This document shows, piece by piece, positions 36,693-46,363 of a stretch of 64,000 nucleotides of DNA. The notes under the pieces are model-generated. The model saw only the letters and a list, made by a program, of their open reading frames with translations, made no database searches and was not told the DNA's origin. Position 1 is the stretch's first letter, and each line of letters begins with the position of its first letter. Source of the DNA: Paraburkholderia kururiensis JCM 10599 = LMG 19447 (lineage in GTDB: Bacteria > Pseudomonadota > Gammaproteobacteria > Burkholderiales > Burkholderiaceae); assembly GCF_003986935.1 (NCBI RefSeq), contig NZ_RJZE01000009.1, positions 124,001 to 188,000 on the forward strand, read 5' to 3'. Both the position numbers and the translations under genes were made by a program.

Positions 36693-37624
36693 CGGCGCCC
36701 CCTTTCTGCGCGTGAACGCAGCCAGATATAGCCGCCGTTCGAAAGACCGGTGACGAGAATCATGCCGAGCGCGAGCGCATAGCCCAGGTTCTGGTTATGC
36801 AGCACGTCCCCGCGAATCTGCGCATAGAGCAGGATCGTCACGATATTGAGCGAACTGCCCGTGAGCGCATACGCCGTGGCCACGGCGCCAAACGAATTCG
36901 CAAAGAGCAGCAGCATGGCGCCGAGCACGCTGGGCCACAGCACGGGCAACGCGACGTAACGCCAGTACTGCCAGGCGGTGCCGCCCAGCGAATCGCAGGC
37001 CTCGCGCCATTCGCGTTTCAGGCCGTCGAGTGCGGGCGTGACGATCAACACCATCAGCGGAATCTGGAAATACAGGTACGTGAGCGTCAGCCCCCAGAAA
37101 CTCAGGATGCTGAAACCCGTGGCATACAGATTGATGCCCACATATTTCTTGAGCAGAAACGTGACGAGACCCACACGGCCCAGCGTGCAGATGAACGCGA
37201 AAGCGAGCGGCACGCCGGCGAAGTTCGACGCGACGCCGGAAAACGTCATCAGCGTGGGACGAATCCAGCGCGGCAGTTTGCCATGCACCGCGGCCCATGC
37301 GAGCAGCGAGCCGAGTACGGCCCCGCCCGCGGCCGACGCCGCGCTGACCTTGAAGCTGATCCAGTAGGCGTCGAGCACGCCTTCCTGAAACAGCTGCCTG
37401 AAATTGTCGAGCGTGAAGTGGCCCTGCGCGTCCTGGAACGCACCGACCATGAGAAACGCGGTCGGCAGAATCAGAAAGAGCACGGCAAAAACGAAAAACG
37501 GCAATACGCCGATCCAGACCAGCAGCCCCGAATGCTGTGCCGGGTTGACCTGGGGCGCCGGCGCGGGCACGCGCGGAACGACGAGTTCCGGCGACCCCGG
37601 GCCGAGATCCTGTGAAGCAGCCAT
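36689..37624 (-). CDS. ABC transporter permease (PotB-like)
   Basis: A 311-residue permease with an N-terminal soluble tail (about 1-35, Pro-rich) and about six helices. The EAA loop reads REACDSLGGTAWQYWRYVALPVLWPSVLG. The start at 37624 follows GGGGAA; an in-frame ATG 17 codons earlier is in the gap after the binding protein gene. It pairs with the next permease to form the membrane channel. Confidence 0.92.
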   Translation of the reverse strand: MAASQDLGPGSPELVVPRVPAPAPQVNPAQHSGLLVWIGVLPFFVFAVLFLILPTAFLMVGAFQDAQGHFTLDNFRQLFQEGVLDAYWISFKVSAASAAGGAVLGSLLAWAAVHGKLPRWIRPTLMTFSGVASNFAGVPLAFAFICTLGRVGLVTFLLKKYVGINLYATGFSILSFWGLTLTYLYFQIPLMVLIVTPALDGLKREWREACDSLGGTAWQYWRYVALPVLWPSVLGAMLLLFANSFGAVATAYALTGSSLNIVTILLYAQIRGDVLHNQNLGYALALGMILVTGLSNGGYIWLRSRAERGRR

Positions 37625-37690
37625 CAATATTCCCCGAGAAGGCGGCCCCGTGGGTACGGAGCCGCCTGGTCGCAACTTCGGTTACTTCAC

Positions 37691-38812
37691 TTACTTCACG
37701 TTGGCGCCGACAGCCCCGTCCCACTGCTTCGTGATCGTGTCCTTGTACGCGTCCTGCTCGGCGAGCGTCGGGAACACGGCAGCCTTGTAGGCAGCAGCCG
37801 GCGGCAGCTTGTCGAGCAGCGCCTGCGGCACCTTCTTCGCCGAAATCAGTTCGTTGTAGCGGATGGGGTGGCAGTAACCCGTGAGCCAACCGATCTGGCC
37901 TTCGTCGGAGTACAGGTATTCCATCCACAGCTTCGCGGCATTCGGGTGCGGCGCGTAGGCGCTGATGGCCTGCACGTAGACGCCTGCCACAACGCCCGTC
38001 TTCGGCACTACGACGTGCACCTTGGGGTTGCCCTTGAGCGTGTCGCGGTCTGCGAGCGCGTTGTAGTCCCAGCGCACGATGATGGGCGTGGTGCCCTGCG
38101 CGAGCGACGCCGCCTTGCCGATCACGGGCACGAAGTTGCCGCTCTTGTTCAGGTCCGCGAAGAACTTGAGGCCCGCCTTGTCGGCCGTAGCCACGTTGCC
38201 CTTCGTCTGCGAGAGGCCTGCCGCGAACACAGCCTGGATGGCCTGGTTCGCCGTACGCGGATCCCCCGCGAGCGAGACGGCATTGCGGTAGTCGGGCTTG
38301 AGCAGATCGCTCCAGTCGGCCGGCACCTTGTCGATCATGTCGCCGTTCACTTCGAACGAGAGCACGCCGTAATAGTCGCCGTACCAGTAGCCTTCAGGGT
38401 CTTTCGCCGAATCGGGAATCGACTTCCACGTGGACACCTTGTACGGCTGCAGGAGGCCCGCAGCCTTCGCGGTGGGACCGAACGAGAGACCTACGTCGAT
38501 CACGTCCGGCGCCTGCGGTCCCTTGTTGCCCTTGTTGGCCTTGATGGCTTCGACCTCGTCGCCCGAGCCGGCATCCGGGTTCAGTTCGTTGATCTTGATG
38601 CCGTACTTCGCCTGAAAGGCGCTGATCATGGCGCCGTAGCCGCACCAGTCATGGGGCAAGGCGATCACCGTCAGTTGCCCTTCCTGTTTCGCCGCGGCGA
38701 CGAGCGCGTCGGGCGGCGCAGCCCATACCTGCGTCATGCCCGTGGCCGCAACCAGTGCGGCGGCCGCGACAGCCGACATCGAAACAAAACGGCTTGACCT
38801 CGTGCGGTTCAT
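37691..38812 (-). CDS. ABC transporter periplasmic substrate-binding protein
   Basis: A 373-residue Fe3+/spermidine/putrescine-type binding protein. The N-terminus (RSSRFVSMSAVAAAALVAATG, cleaved near VWA-AP) is a Sec signal peptide. The mature fold belongs to the bacterial extracellular solute-binding family 1/8. The segments SFEVNGDMIDKVPADWSDLL and GYCHPIRYNEL are typical. The start at 38812 is preferred over an ATG four codons earlier that sits on the ribosome site. It heads the operon. A DeoR regulator lies divergent, so sugar- or phosphate-linked control is possible. Confidence 0.92.
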   Translation of the reverse strand: MNRTRSSRFVSMSAVAAAALVAATGMTQVWAAPPDALVAAAKQEGQLTVIALPHDWCGYGAMISAFQAKYGIKINELNPDAGSGDEVEAIKANKGNKGPQAPDVIDVGLSFGPTAKAAGLLQPYKVSTWKSIPDSAKDPEGYWYGDYYGVLSFEVNGDMIDKVPADWSDLLKPDYRNAVSLAGDPRTANQAIQAVFAAGLSQTKGNVATADKAGLKFFADLNKSGNFVPVIGKAASLAQGTTPIIVRWDYNALADRDTLKGNPKVHVVVPKTGVVAGVYVQAISAYAPHPNAAKLWMEYLYSDEGQIGWLTGYCHPIRYNELISAKKVPQALLDKLPPAAAYKAAVFPTLAEQDAYKDTITKQWDGAVGANVK

Positions 38813-39172
38813 GGTGTTTCCCATCCTCTGCCGAAATTGCTGCGTTATAAAAAATTGCAGAAAGACTGCAGGCGGCTTCCCGTCGCCGCGTCTGCGAGCC
38901 TCCGCCCGCCCGTTGTTCTGTCAGGACGTTACGGGCGGCGCGCCCGATGGTAGCGGCGGAATGCGTCAAATTCGTGTCACGCAAGAGCACATGCGCGATG
39001 CACAGAGGTCGTGCGCAGAGCACGGTGCCCGGTGTGAGCGAAGGCTAATTTCAAATGCACAAATATGCAAGTCCACAAAAAAATACAACGAAGGAACGCG
39101 GCTCGTACAGGTAAGCTACGCGTGCTGCGGCCTGCTGTTCGCCGCCTCACTTCAAGACAGAGCACCCTTCAA
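38813..39172. other. Divergent control region between the ABC operon and deoR-type gene
   Basis: About 360 bp with no gene. An AT-rich patch near 38845-38865 and another near 39050-39090 are likely promoter zones. Near-repeats AAATGCACAAATATGCAAG (39053-39071) could be part of an operator. Confidence 0.4.
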
Positions 39173-39943
39173 ATGTGGCAGGAAGACCGTCATCAGAGAA
39201 TCCGTACGCTGCTCTCCACGCTGCACCGCGTTTCCACGGAACGCATCATGGCGGAGCTGGGCGTATCGCGCGAAACCGTGCGGCGCGATCTGCTGGACCT
39301 GGAAGCCATGGGCGAGCTGCGCCGCGTGCATGGCGGCGCGGTGCGCCCCGCTGACGAAGCGCCTATCGACGAACGCGCCCATACGCGCGTGAAAGCGAAG
39401 TCCGCTGTGGTAAAGGCCGCAACGGGCATGGTGGCGAGCGGGCAAACGCTCTTCGTGGACGCGGGCACCACGACGTCGCTGCTCGCCGAGCAACTGGCGA
39501 AGCTCGCCAACCTGACGGTGGTCACCAACTCGATCGACGTGGCGCTGAAGATGCGCGGCGCAAGCGGCGAGGCCGAAGCGCCCAACGAAGTGATCCTACT
39601 GGGCGGGTCGATCAGCAATCGTGCGGCGGCCACCATGGGGGCCGCCACCGTGCTCGACATCCATCGCTATCGCGCGGACCTCGCCCTGCTCTCGCCCGTG
39701 GGCATCGACGCCCGGCACGGCGCGACCAACTACGACCAGGGCGAAGCGGACGTAGCCCGCGCGATGGTGGCCAACGCGGACCGCGTGGTCGTGCTCGCCG
39801 ACTACAGCAAGATCGGCCAGCGCAGCCGCATTACGTGGTGCCCGCTCGAGCGAATCGACGTCTTGATTACGAACGCAAAGGCCGCCGAGGCAGCGGGCTT
39901 TACGTCGTTGAAACGAAAATTGAGACGCGTGCTGCTGGCTTAG
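39173..39943 (+). CDS. DeoR family transcriptional regulator
   Basis: A 256-residue DeoR repressor. The winged helix is at residues 1-57 (RIRTLLSTLHRVSTERIMAELGVSRETVRRDL), and the C-terminal sugar-phosphate-sensing DeoRC domain (about 75-230) contains VDAGTTTSLLAEQL and VVTNSIDVAL. Ligands of the family are phosphosugars. The start at 39173 lacks a strong ribosome site; upstream in-frame codons are Arg-rich and unlike the family. It is divergent from the ABC importer, the likely target. Confidence 0.92.
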   Translation: MWQEDRHQRIRTLLSTLHRVSTERIMAELGVSRETVRRDLLDLEAMGELRRVHGGAVRPADEAPIDERAHTRVKAKSAVVKAATGMVASGQTLFVDAGTTTSLLAEQLAKLANLTVVTNSIDVALKMRGASGEAEAPNEVILLGGSISNRAAATMGAATVLDIHRYRADLALLSPVGIDARHGATNYDQGEADVARAMVANADRVVVLADYSKIGQRSRITWCPLERIDVLITNAKAAEAAGFTSLKRKLRRVLLA

Positions 39944-39959
39944 TGTCAACACTCGGTGT

Positions 39960-41132
39960 CTACACTTCGCCCAGCTCCGCAAGCGGATGCGCGTCCCTGC
40001 GCCACGGCGACGAAATGAAGTGGCGCACGCGTTCGGGCCGCACTTCGAAGAGCGTGAGCGGTGCCCAGCGCGGACGCCGGTCTTTGTCTACCAGATGCGC
40101 CCGCACGCCTTCGCAAAAATCGCCGTCTTCAATAGCCCGCGTCACGATGCCCAGCTCCATGCGAAAGCACTCGGCCAGCGTCATCTGCCGCCCGCGCAGC
40201 AGCGCCTCGCGCGTGACGTAGAGCATGGTGGGCGAATGCGACGTCAGGGCGTCGTAAGTCACCTGTAACCACTGACGAATCTCGCGCGGCGCCTCACGCT
40301 CCAGGTCCTGCTTCAGCGTCGCGACCATGCGATCCACACCCGAGCGCCGGTCGAAGTGCCGCAGGATCAATTGCGTAAACGGTGCAAGCGGCGCGTGCGG
40401 AACGACGTTGCAAGGCGGCTCGAATACGCGTCGCAATGCCTGGAGCAGATCGCCGTCATGCGGCATGCGCAAGAGTCTTTCCTCGAACGAGGCGAGCCAT
40501 TCCGCGGGCACGCAAAGGTCGGCCAGTTGCAGACGCAGCGCGTCTGCGCCCGAAAGCGTGGCGCCCGTGAGGCCCACGTACATTTCCATCTCCGCGGGCA
40601 TCACGCCGAGAAAACGCGTGGCGCCGACGTCGGGCAGAAAGCCGATGCGCGTTTCCGGCATCGCAAGCTTCGAGCGGTCCGTCACGATACGCAGACGCGC
40701 GCCCTGCCCGAGCCCCATGCCCCCGCCCATCACGATGCCATCGAGCAGCGCGATGACAGGCTTCGCAAACGTGTGAATCGCGTAGTCGAGCCGGTATTCG
40801 TCGATGAAAAACTGCTGCCATGCGGCTCTGGTCTCTGCATCGCGTTGCCTCGCGAGCGCATACAAAGCGCGCACGTCGCCGCCTGCGCAAAAACCCCTTT
40901 CACCTGCGCCGCGCAATACGACTGCAACGATCGCGTCGTCGTCGCGGCAGCGTCCCAGCAGCTCGGCAAGCTCGCGCACCATCGCATGCGAAAGCGCGTT
41001 GATGGCCGCGGGCCGGTTCAACGTGATGACCGCGACGCGATTCACCACGCGCAACATCACCTCTGGTTCAGTCATCGGCGCGAGGTTAGAGGGACTCGAA
41101 ACCTGCGCCGACGCCTCGCGAAGCGCGCTCAT
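39960..41132 (-). CDS. 3-hydroxyisobutyryl-CoA hydrolase (HIBYL-CoA hydrolase)
   Basis: A 390-residue crotonase-superfamily thioesterase that releases 3-hydroxyisobutyrate in valine breakdown. Core segments: FCAGGDVRALYALA, MGGGMGLGQGARLRIVTDRSKLAMPETRIGFLPDVG and the extended C-terminal part that sets hydrolases apart from hydratases. The start at 41132 overlaps the stop of the upstream gene as ATGA and follows GGAGGG. A longer frame adds a Glu/Tyr-rich tail and is rejected. It is the last gene of the mms operon. Confidence 0.9.
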   Translation of the reverse strand: MSALREASAQVSSPSNLAPMTEPEVMLRVVNRVAVITLNRPAAINALSHAMVRELAELLGRCRDDDAIVAVVLRGAGERGFCAGGDVRALYALARQRDAETRAAWQQFFIDEYRLDYAIHTFAKPVIALLDGIVMGGGMGLGQGARLRIVTDRSKLAMPETRIGFLPDVGATRFLGVMPAEMEMYVGLTGATLSGADALRLQLADLCVPAEWLASFEERLLRMPHDGDLLQALRRVFEPPCNVVPHAPLAPFTQLILRHFDRRSGVDRMVATLKQDLEREAPREIRQWLQVTYDALTSHSPTMLYVTREALLRGRQMTLAECFRMELGIVTRAIEDGDFCEGVRAHLVDKDRRPRWAPLTLFEVRPERVRHFISSPWRRDAHPLAELGEV

Positions 41133-41944
41133 CGTGTGCCCTCCGCTGTACTGCTCCTCGTACTGCTCCCCATACTGCTCCAACGCGGCGCGCGCTTTTC
41201 CAGAAATGCATTGACGCCCTCGCGTTGATCGGGATGATCGAACAGGTCCACGAAGCGCTCGCGTTCCACCGCAAGCGCTGCCGCACGCGGCACGCCGTTA
41301 CGCGCCTGGTGCATCAACTGTTTGCTGAACGTGACGGCCTGCGGACTCAGCGTCGTAACGCGCGTCGCCATCGCCAGTGCCGCCTCACGAGCGGCGCCTG
41401 TTTCCACCACTTCTTCCACCAGGCCGATGCGCAATGCGGTCTGCGCGTTCACGCGTTCGCCCGTGAGGATCATTCGCTTCGCCCAGCCCTCGCCCACGAG
41501 CCACGGCAACGTCTGCGTGCCGCAGCCGCAGCACAGAAGGCCCACGGCGGTCTCGGGCACGGCGAGTTGCGCATGCTGCTCGGCGATGCGCACGTCGCAG
41601 GCGAGCGCACATTCCAGTCCGCCGCCCATCGCATAGCCGTTGATCGCAGCAATCACCACGGGCCGCGCGTTCTGCAATGCTTCGAATGCCGCGCCAAAAC
41701 GCGCGGCCGCTTCGCGTGCCACGCGCTTGTCGCCGTCGGCGAACGTATTGAGGTCCGCACCTGCGCTGAAGAAGCGCGGACCGTCGCCTGTGATGACGAG
41801 CGCCCGCACGCATTCGTCGGCATCGAGCGTTTCCACGGTTCGCTGCAATTGCAGCAGGCCTTCGGGCGTGAACGCGTTCGCGGGCGGGCGCTTCAATGTG
41901 ACGAGCGCGATGGCCCCGTCGTGCGTGTAGTCGAGTTCGATCAT
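41129..41944 (-). CDS. Enoyl-CoA hydratase/isomerase family protein
   Basis: A 271-residue crotonase. FFSAGADLNTF and GYAMGGGLECALACDVRIAEQHAQLAVPE are the oxyanion-hole and catalytic-loop segments; the Glu in PETAVGL is in place. In this operon it would hydrate methacrylyl-CoA, the step before HIBYL-CoA hydrolase. It starts at the TGATG overlap with mmsB. The C-terminus carries an extra Ser-rich tail of about 15 residues after EKRAPRW, the usual family end. Confidence 0.9.
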   Translation of the reverse strand: MIELDYTHDGAIALVTLKRPPANAFTPEGLLQLQRTVETLDADECVRALVITGDGPRFFSAGADLNTFADGDKRVAREAAARFGAAFEALQNARPVVIAAINGYAMGGGLECALACDVRIAEQHAQLAVPETAVGLLCCGCGTQTLPWLVGEGWAKRMILTGERVNAQTALRIGLVEEVVETGAAREAALAMATRVTTLSPQAVTFSKQLMHQARNGVPRAAALAVERERFVDLFDHPDQREGVNAFLEKRAPRWSSMGSSTRSSTAEGTR

Positions 41945-42837
41945 CACGCGCCCTCGCCGTCGCGATACAGCTTGATGATCGACGAGAAGTCGAGCCGTCC
42001 TTCGCCGCGGCTGCTCATCGCCTGGTAAAGCTGCTGCGCGAGCGCGCCGAGATACACCGGTTGATGCGCCGAACGCGCGGCGTCCGTAGCAAGTCCCAGG
42101 TCCTTGAGCATCAGGTCCGTGCCGAAGCCGCCCGTGTAGCCGCGCGATGCGGGCGCAGTCTCGATCACACCGGGAAACGGGTTATAGGTATCTGAACTCC
42201 AGCACCGCCCCGTCGACGTGTTGATGATGCCGGCAAGCACCTTGGTGTCGATGCCGAGCGCCGCGCCCAGCGACATGGCCTCCGCCACGCCCGCCATCGT
42301 GATGCCGAGCAACAGGTTGTTGCAGATCTTCGCGACCTGCCCCGTGCCCGTGTCGCCGCAATGCACGAGGTTCTTGCCCATCGCGGACAAGACCGGCCGC
42401 ACGGCGTCGAATGCGGCCGCGCTGCCGCCCACCATGAAGGTCAACGTGCCCGCGGCCGCCCCGCCTGTACCGCCCGACACGGGCGCATCCACGAATGGAT
42501 TGCCGTGGTCGGCCGCGAGCGCCGCGAACGCCTTCGCGCTCTGTGGATCGATGGTGCTCGAATCGATGATCGTCACGCCCGTCGCGATGCCGGCCAGCAC
42601 GCCGTCCTTCGCCGTGAGCACGTCGCGCACGTGCGCCGCGGCGGGCAGCATCGTCATCACGCATTCAACGTCTGTAGCGGCAATCTTCGGCGACGCCGCC
42701 GCCTTCGCGCCCGCGTCCACGAGCGACTGCACGGCCTGCACGTTGAGGTCGAACACGTTGAGCGCGTGCCCCGCTTTCAGCAGATTGCGCGCCATGGGCG
42801 CACCCATGTTGCCGAGCCCGATAAAGCCTATTTTCAT
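41944..42837 (-). CDS. mmsB: 3-hydroxyisobutyrate dehydrogenase
   Basis: A 297-residue NAD-dependent beta-hydroxyacid dehydrogenase that oxidises 3-hydroxyisobutyrate to methylmalonate semialdehyde. GFIGLGNMGAPMARNL is the Rossmann and substrate signature; APVSGGTGGAAAGTL and the lysine in GQVAKICNNLLLG complete the catalytic set. It is joined to the hydratase downstream by a one-base overlap and lies 22 bp after mmsA. Confidence 0.95.
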   Translation of the reverse strand: MKIGFIGLGNMGAPMARNLLKAGHALNVFDLNVQAVQSLVDAGAKAAASPKIAATDVECVMTMLPAAAHVRDVLTAKDGVLAGIATGVTIIDSSTIDPQSAKAFAALAADHGNPFVDAPVSGGTGGAAAGTLTFMVGGSAAAFDAVRPVLSAMGKNLVHCGDTGTGQVAKICNNLLLGITMAGVAEAMSLGAALGIDTKVLAGIINTSTGRCWSSDTYNPFPGVIETAPASRGYTGGFGTDLMLKDLGLATDAARSAHQPVYLGALAQQLYQAMSSRGEGRLDFSSIIKLYRDGEGA

Positions 42838-42859
42838 GGCCTGTTCTCCTGTTTGCCGT

Positions 42860-44407
42860 TCAGCGCAGGCTGATGGTCGTGTTCACGCCGTCGCTGGTCG
42901 TCGCGTCGTCGAACCAGCGCGCGGTCACGGTCTTGGTCTGCGTGTAGAACTGCACCACCTGCTTGCCGTACGGACCGAGGTCGCCCAACTTCGAACCGCG
43001 CGAGCCCGTGAAGCTGAAGTACGGCACAGGCACCGGAATGGGAATGTTGATGCCCACCTGCCCCACGTCGATCTCGCTCTGGAATTTGCGCGCCGCGGCG
43101 CCGCTCTGCGTGAAGAGGCCCACGCCGTTGCCGAACGGATTGCTGTTCACCAGTGCGATGGCCTCGTCGAGCGTGGGCACCGTCATGACGAGCAGCACCG
43201 GGCCGAAGATCTCGTTGCGATAGATGTCCATGCTCGTCGTGACGTTCGAGAAGAGGGTCGGGCCGATGAAGTTGCCGTCTTCGTAGCCCTTCACGCGCAC
43301 GCCGCGCCCATCGAGCACGAGCGTCGCGCCCTGCTTCACGCCCGATTCGATCAGACCGAGAACACGCGCCTTCGCCGCTCGCGACACAACGGGCCCAATG
43401 TCCGTGCCGGGCTCGTGGCCCGCGTTCACCTTCAAAGCTTTGGCTTTTTCCACGAGGTCAGGCAGCCAGTCCTTCGCCGCGCCCACGAGCACGGCCACGG
43501 AGGTCGCCATGCAGCGCTGTCCCGCTGCGCCGAATGCGGCGCCCACGAGCGCATTGAGCGACTGCTCGCGATTCGCATCCGGCAACACCACCGCGTGATT
43601 CTTCGCGCCCATCATCGACTGCACGCGTTTGCCGTGCTCGCTACCGAGGCGATAGACGTGCGTGCCCACCGCCGTCGAACCGACGAACGAAATGGCCTTC
43701 ACGAGTTCATGCGTGCACAGCGCATCCACCACGTCTTTTCCGCCATGCACGACGTTCAGCACGCCGCGCGGCACGCCGGCTTCCAGCGCGAGTTCGACGA
43801 GCTGCATGGTGGAGAGCGGATCCTGCTCCGAGGGCTTCAGCACGAACGTGTTGCCGCAGACCAGCGCCATCGGAAACATCCAGAGCGGAATCATGGCCGG
43901 GAAGTTGAACGGCGTGATGCCCGCGCACACGCCGAGCGGCTGGCGCAGCGTGTAGGTGTCCACCGTGCCCGCCACGTTTTCGAGAAACTCGCCCTGTTGC
44001 AGCGTGCCGATGGAACATGCGTGCTCCACTACTTCGAGCCCGCGAAAGATGTCGCCCTCGGCATCGGGCAGCGTCTTGCCCTGCTCCGCGGTCAACGTCT
44101 TCGCGATACGCGGCATGTGCTCGCGAATCAGCGCCTGGTACTTGAGCATGATGCGCATGCGCGCACCCACCGGCGTGTTCTTCCATGTCGCGAACGCGAC
44201 ATGTGCGGCCCGGATGGCGGCATCCACTTCATCGGCCGTCGCGAACGGTACGCGCGCCAACACGTCCTGCGTGGCGGGATTCACCACGTCGCGCCATTCC
44301 GTGGTTTTCGAGTCGACGAACTCGCCGCCGATCAGCAGTTTTACGGCAGGTGGTGCATCGGATGACGAAGCCGATGAAAGGAAAGAAGTGGAAGGAACGG
44401 CGCTCAT
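42860..44407 (-). CDS. mmsA: Methylmalonate-semialdehyde dehydrogenase (CoA-acylating)
   Basis: A 515-residue aldehyde dehydrogenase of the CoA-acylating MmsA group; it makes propionyl-CoA from methylmalonate semialdehyde. Catalytic Cys299 lies in GAAGQRCMATS. ITPFNFPAMIPLWMFPMAL is the family signature, and the Glu general base of ordinary ALDHs is replaced (SMMGAKNHAVVLPDA), as expected for MmsA. The start at 44407 follows an AGGAG site. An N-terminal Ser-rich tail of about 20 residues is present. Confidence 0.95.
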   Translation of the reverse strand: MSAVPSTSFLSSASSSDAPPAVKLLIGGEFVDSKTTEWRDVVNPATQDVLARVPFATADEVDAAIRAAHVAFATWKNTPVGARMRIMLKYQALIREHMPRIAKTLTAEQGKTLPDAEGDIFRGLEVVEHACSIGTLQQGEFLENVAGTVDTYTLRQPLGVCAGITPFNFPAMIPLWMFPMALVCGNTFVLKPSEQDPLSTMQLVELALEAGVPRGVLNVVHGGKDVVDALCTHELVKAISFVGSTAVGTHVYRLGSEHGKRVQSMMGAKNHAVVLPDANREQSLNALVGAAFGAAGQRCMATSVAVLVGAAKDWLPDLVEKAKALKVNAGHEPGTDIGPVVSRAAKARVLGLIESGVKQGATLVLDGRGVRVKGYEDGNFIGPTLFSNVTTSMDIYRNEIFGPVLLVMTVPTLDEAIALVNSNPFGNGVGLFTQSGAAARKFQSEIDVGQVGINIPIPVPVPYFSFTGSRGSKLGDLGPYGKQVVQFYTQTKTVTARWFDDATTSDGVNTTISLR

Positions 44408-44530
44408 GTTGTGTCTCCTGTGCGAGAGACGCCGCCGCGCACCAACACGCATGCGGCGGCGTCTGAAGATGAAGCGATGTGAAGTAGCGGCGAAGATGCG
44501 CGCAACGAAGCCTCGCCGCCCCGGTGACGA

Positions 44531-46240
44531 TCAACGCAGATCGGGAAAGTCTTCTTCCCAGTACTCGCCGGGCAGGCGGTCGGGCTCAGTGGGCCGCTCC
44601 TCTTCGCGGCGCCTTAGCTCGACGCGGCGGATCTTGCCGGAGATGGTCTTCGGCAGATCGCTGAACTGCAGGCGACGAATCCGCTTGTACGGCGCGAGCT
44701 TTTCGCGCGAGAAGCGAAACACGCTGCGCGCAAGTTCGGGTCCGGCCTCGAAGCCCTGACGCACGGTGACGAACGCTTTCGGCACGGAAAGGCGCAACGG
44801 GTCCGCGCTCGGCACCACGGCGGCCTCGGCAATCGCCTCGTGCTCGATCAGCACGCTTTCGAGTTCGAACGGGCTTAGCCGGTAATCCGACGACTTGAAC
44901 ACGTCGTCGGCGCGGCCCACGTAGACGTAGTAGCCGTCGTCGCGGCGCATCGCCACGTCGGACGTGTGGTAGTAACCGTTGCGCATCGCGTGGTCGGTCG
45001 CGTTCGCGTTGTTCGCGTAGCCCGTCATGAGACCGAGCGGACGCTGCGCAAGTGGCAATGCGGGCAGCGCGATTTCGCCTTCGCTCGCGGGCTGATCGTC
45101 GGCATCGACCAGTTCCACCGTGTAGCCCGGCAGCGGCCGACCCATGGCCCCCGGCACCACGGGCTGCCCCGGCGAATTGCCGATCTGGCAGGTGGTTTCG
45201 GTTTGCCCGTAACCGTCGCGAATCGTGATGTTCCAGGCGCGGCGCACGCGCTCGATGATCTCGGGATTGAGCGGCTCGCCCGCGCCCACGATCTCGCGCA
45301 GCTTCACGTCGTACGAGGCGAGCGGCTCCTGCACGAGCATGCGCCACACCGTGGGCGGCGCGCAGAGCGTCGTCACGTTGAAGCGCACGAGTACCTCGAG
45401 TATTTCGCGTGGCACGAAGCGCGCGTAGTTGTAGACGAACACGCAGGCCTGCGCATTCCAGGGCGCGAAAAAGCAGCTCCATGCATGCTTGGCCCAACCT
45501 GGCGAGCTGATGTTCCAGTGCACGTCGCCGGACATGAGACCGATCCAGTACATCGTAGAAAGATGCCCGACGGGATAGCTCTGATGCGTGTGTTCGACGA
45601 GCTTCGGCTTCGACGTCGTGCCCGAGGTGAAATAGAGCAGCAGCGGGTCGGTCGCACGCGTGGGGCCCTCCGGCACGAAATGCGGTGAAGCTTCGCAAGC
45701 GTCGGCCAGATCGAGCCAGCCTTCGCGCCGCGCACCCACGGCAATGCGCTTCACGCTCGCGTCGATCGAATCGAACTTGGCCAGCTCCGCGCCGTCCACG
45801 ATGACGTAATGCGCGCCGCCCAGCTGGACACGATCGCGCACGTCGTCGGGCGAAAGCTGCGTGGTGGCGGGCAGCACGACGGCGCCCAGCTTCATGGCCG
45901 CGAGCATCACGTCCCACAACTCCACGCGGTTCGGCAACATCAGCAGCAGACGGTCGCCGCGCGTCACGCCCACGCTGCGCAGATAGTTCGCCATGCGCGA
46001 AGAGCGCTCCGACATCTGCGCGTACGAAAGCTTGAGCCCTTCGCTTTGCGGGTCGTCGACGATCCATAACGCCGGGTTGTGATTGCCGCGAGCAATGACA
46101 TCGAAGTAGTCGAGTGCCCAGTTGAATTCGTCCATCGCCGGCCATGCGAACTCGCGATACGCGCGCTCGTAGTCGGTGCGATGGCGCAACAGCAGATCGC
46201 GCGCCTCGATAAACCGCTTCGCTGCAGCTCCGTCGTTCAT
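44531..46240 (-). CDS. Acyl-CoA synthetase (AMP-binding, medium-chain/branched acid type)
   Basis: A 569-residue acyl-adenylate enzyme of the medium-chain or branched-chain acid group. A3 is YFTSGTTSKPKLVEHTH, A5 is DGYGQTETT, A8 is YVGRADDVFKSSDYRLSPFE, and the C-terminal lysine is in PKTISGKIRR. FFAPWNAQACVF and WNISSPGWAKHAW are typical of this group. Position in the valine operon suggests activation of free isobutyrate or a similar acid. It lies 123 bp upstream of mmsA and downstream of the acyl-CoA dehydrogenase. Confidence 0.9.
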   Translation of the reverse strand: MNDGAAAKRFIEARDLLLRHRTDYERAYREFAWPAMDEFNWALDYFDVIARGNHNPALWIVDDPQSEGLKLSYAQMSERSSRMANYLRSVGVTRGDRLLLMLPNRVELWDVMLAAMKLGAVVLPATTQLSPDDVRDRVQLGGAHYVIVDGAELAKFDSIDASVKRIAVGARREGWLDLADACEASPHFVPEGPTRATDPLLLYFTSGTTSKPKLVEHTHQSYPVGHLSTMYWIGLMSGDVHWNISSPGWAKHAWSCFFAPWNAQACVFVYNYARFVPREILEVLVRFNVTTLCAPPTVWRMLVQEPLASYDVKLREIVGAGEPLNPEIIERVRRAWNITIRDGYGQTETTCQIGNSPGQPVVPGAMGRPLPGYTVELVDADDQPASEGEIALPALPLAQRPLGLMTGYANNANATDHAMRNGYYHTSDVAMRRDDGYYVYVGRADDVFKSSDYRLSPFELESVLIEHEAIAEAAVVPSADPLRLSVPKAFVTVRQGFEAGPELARSVFRFSREKLAPYKRIRRLQFSDLPKTISGKIRRVELRRREEERPTEPDRLPGEYWEEDFPDLR

Positions 46241-46363
46241 CGTCGTCTCCTGATCGGCGCGAATGTGCGCTCTGTGCCGCTTATTGTGCGCCCGCGTGGG
46301 GTCGTTTAGGGTGGCTTACGGTGGCTAAGGTCTCTTTGGGGCCTTTTTCCAAGGACCCTTCTT

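Noticed and set aside
42218..44365. A 715-codon open frame on the + strand across mmsA and mmsB
   Set aside because: Antisense mirror of two clear enzymes, without family motifs.
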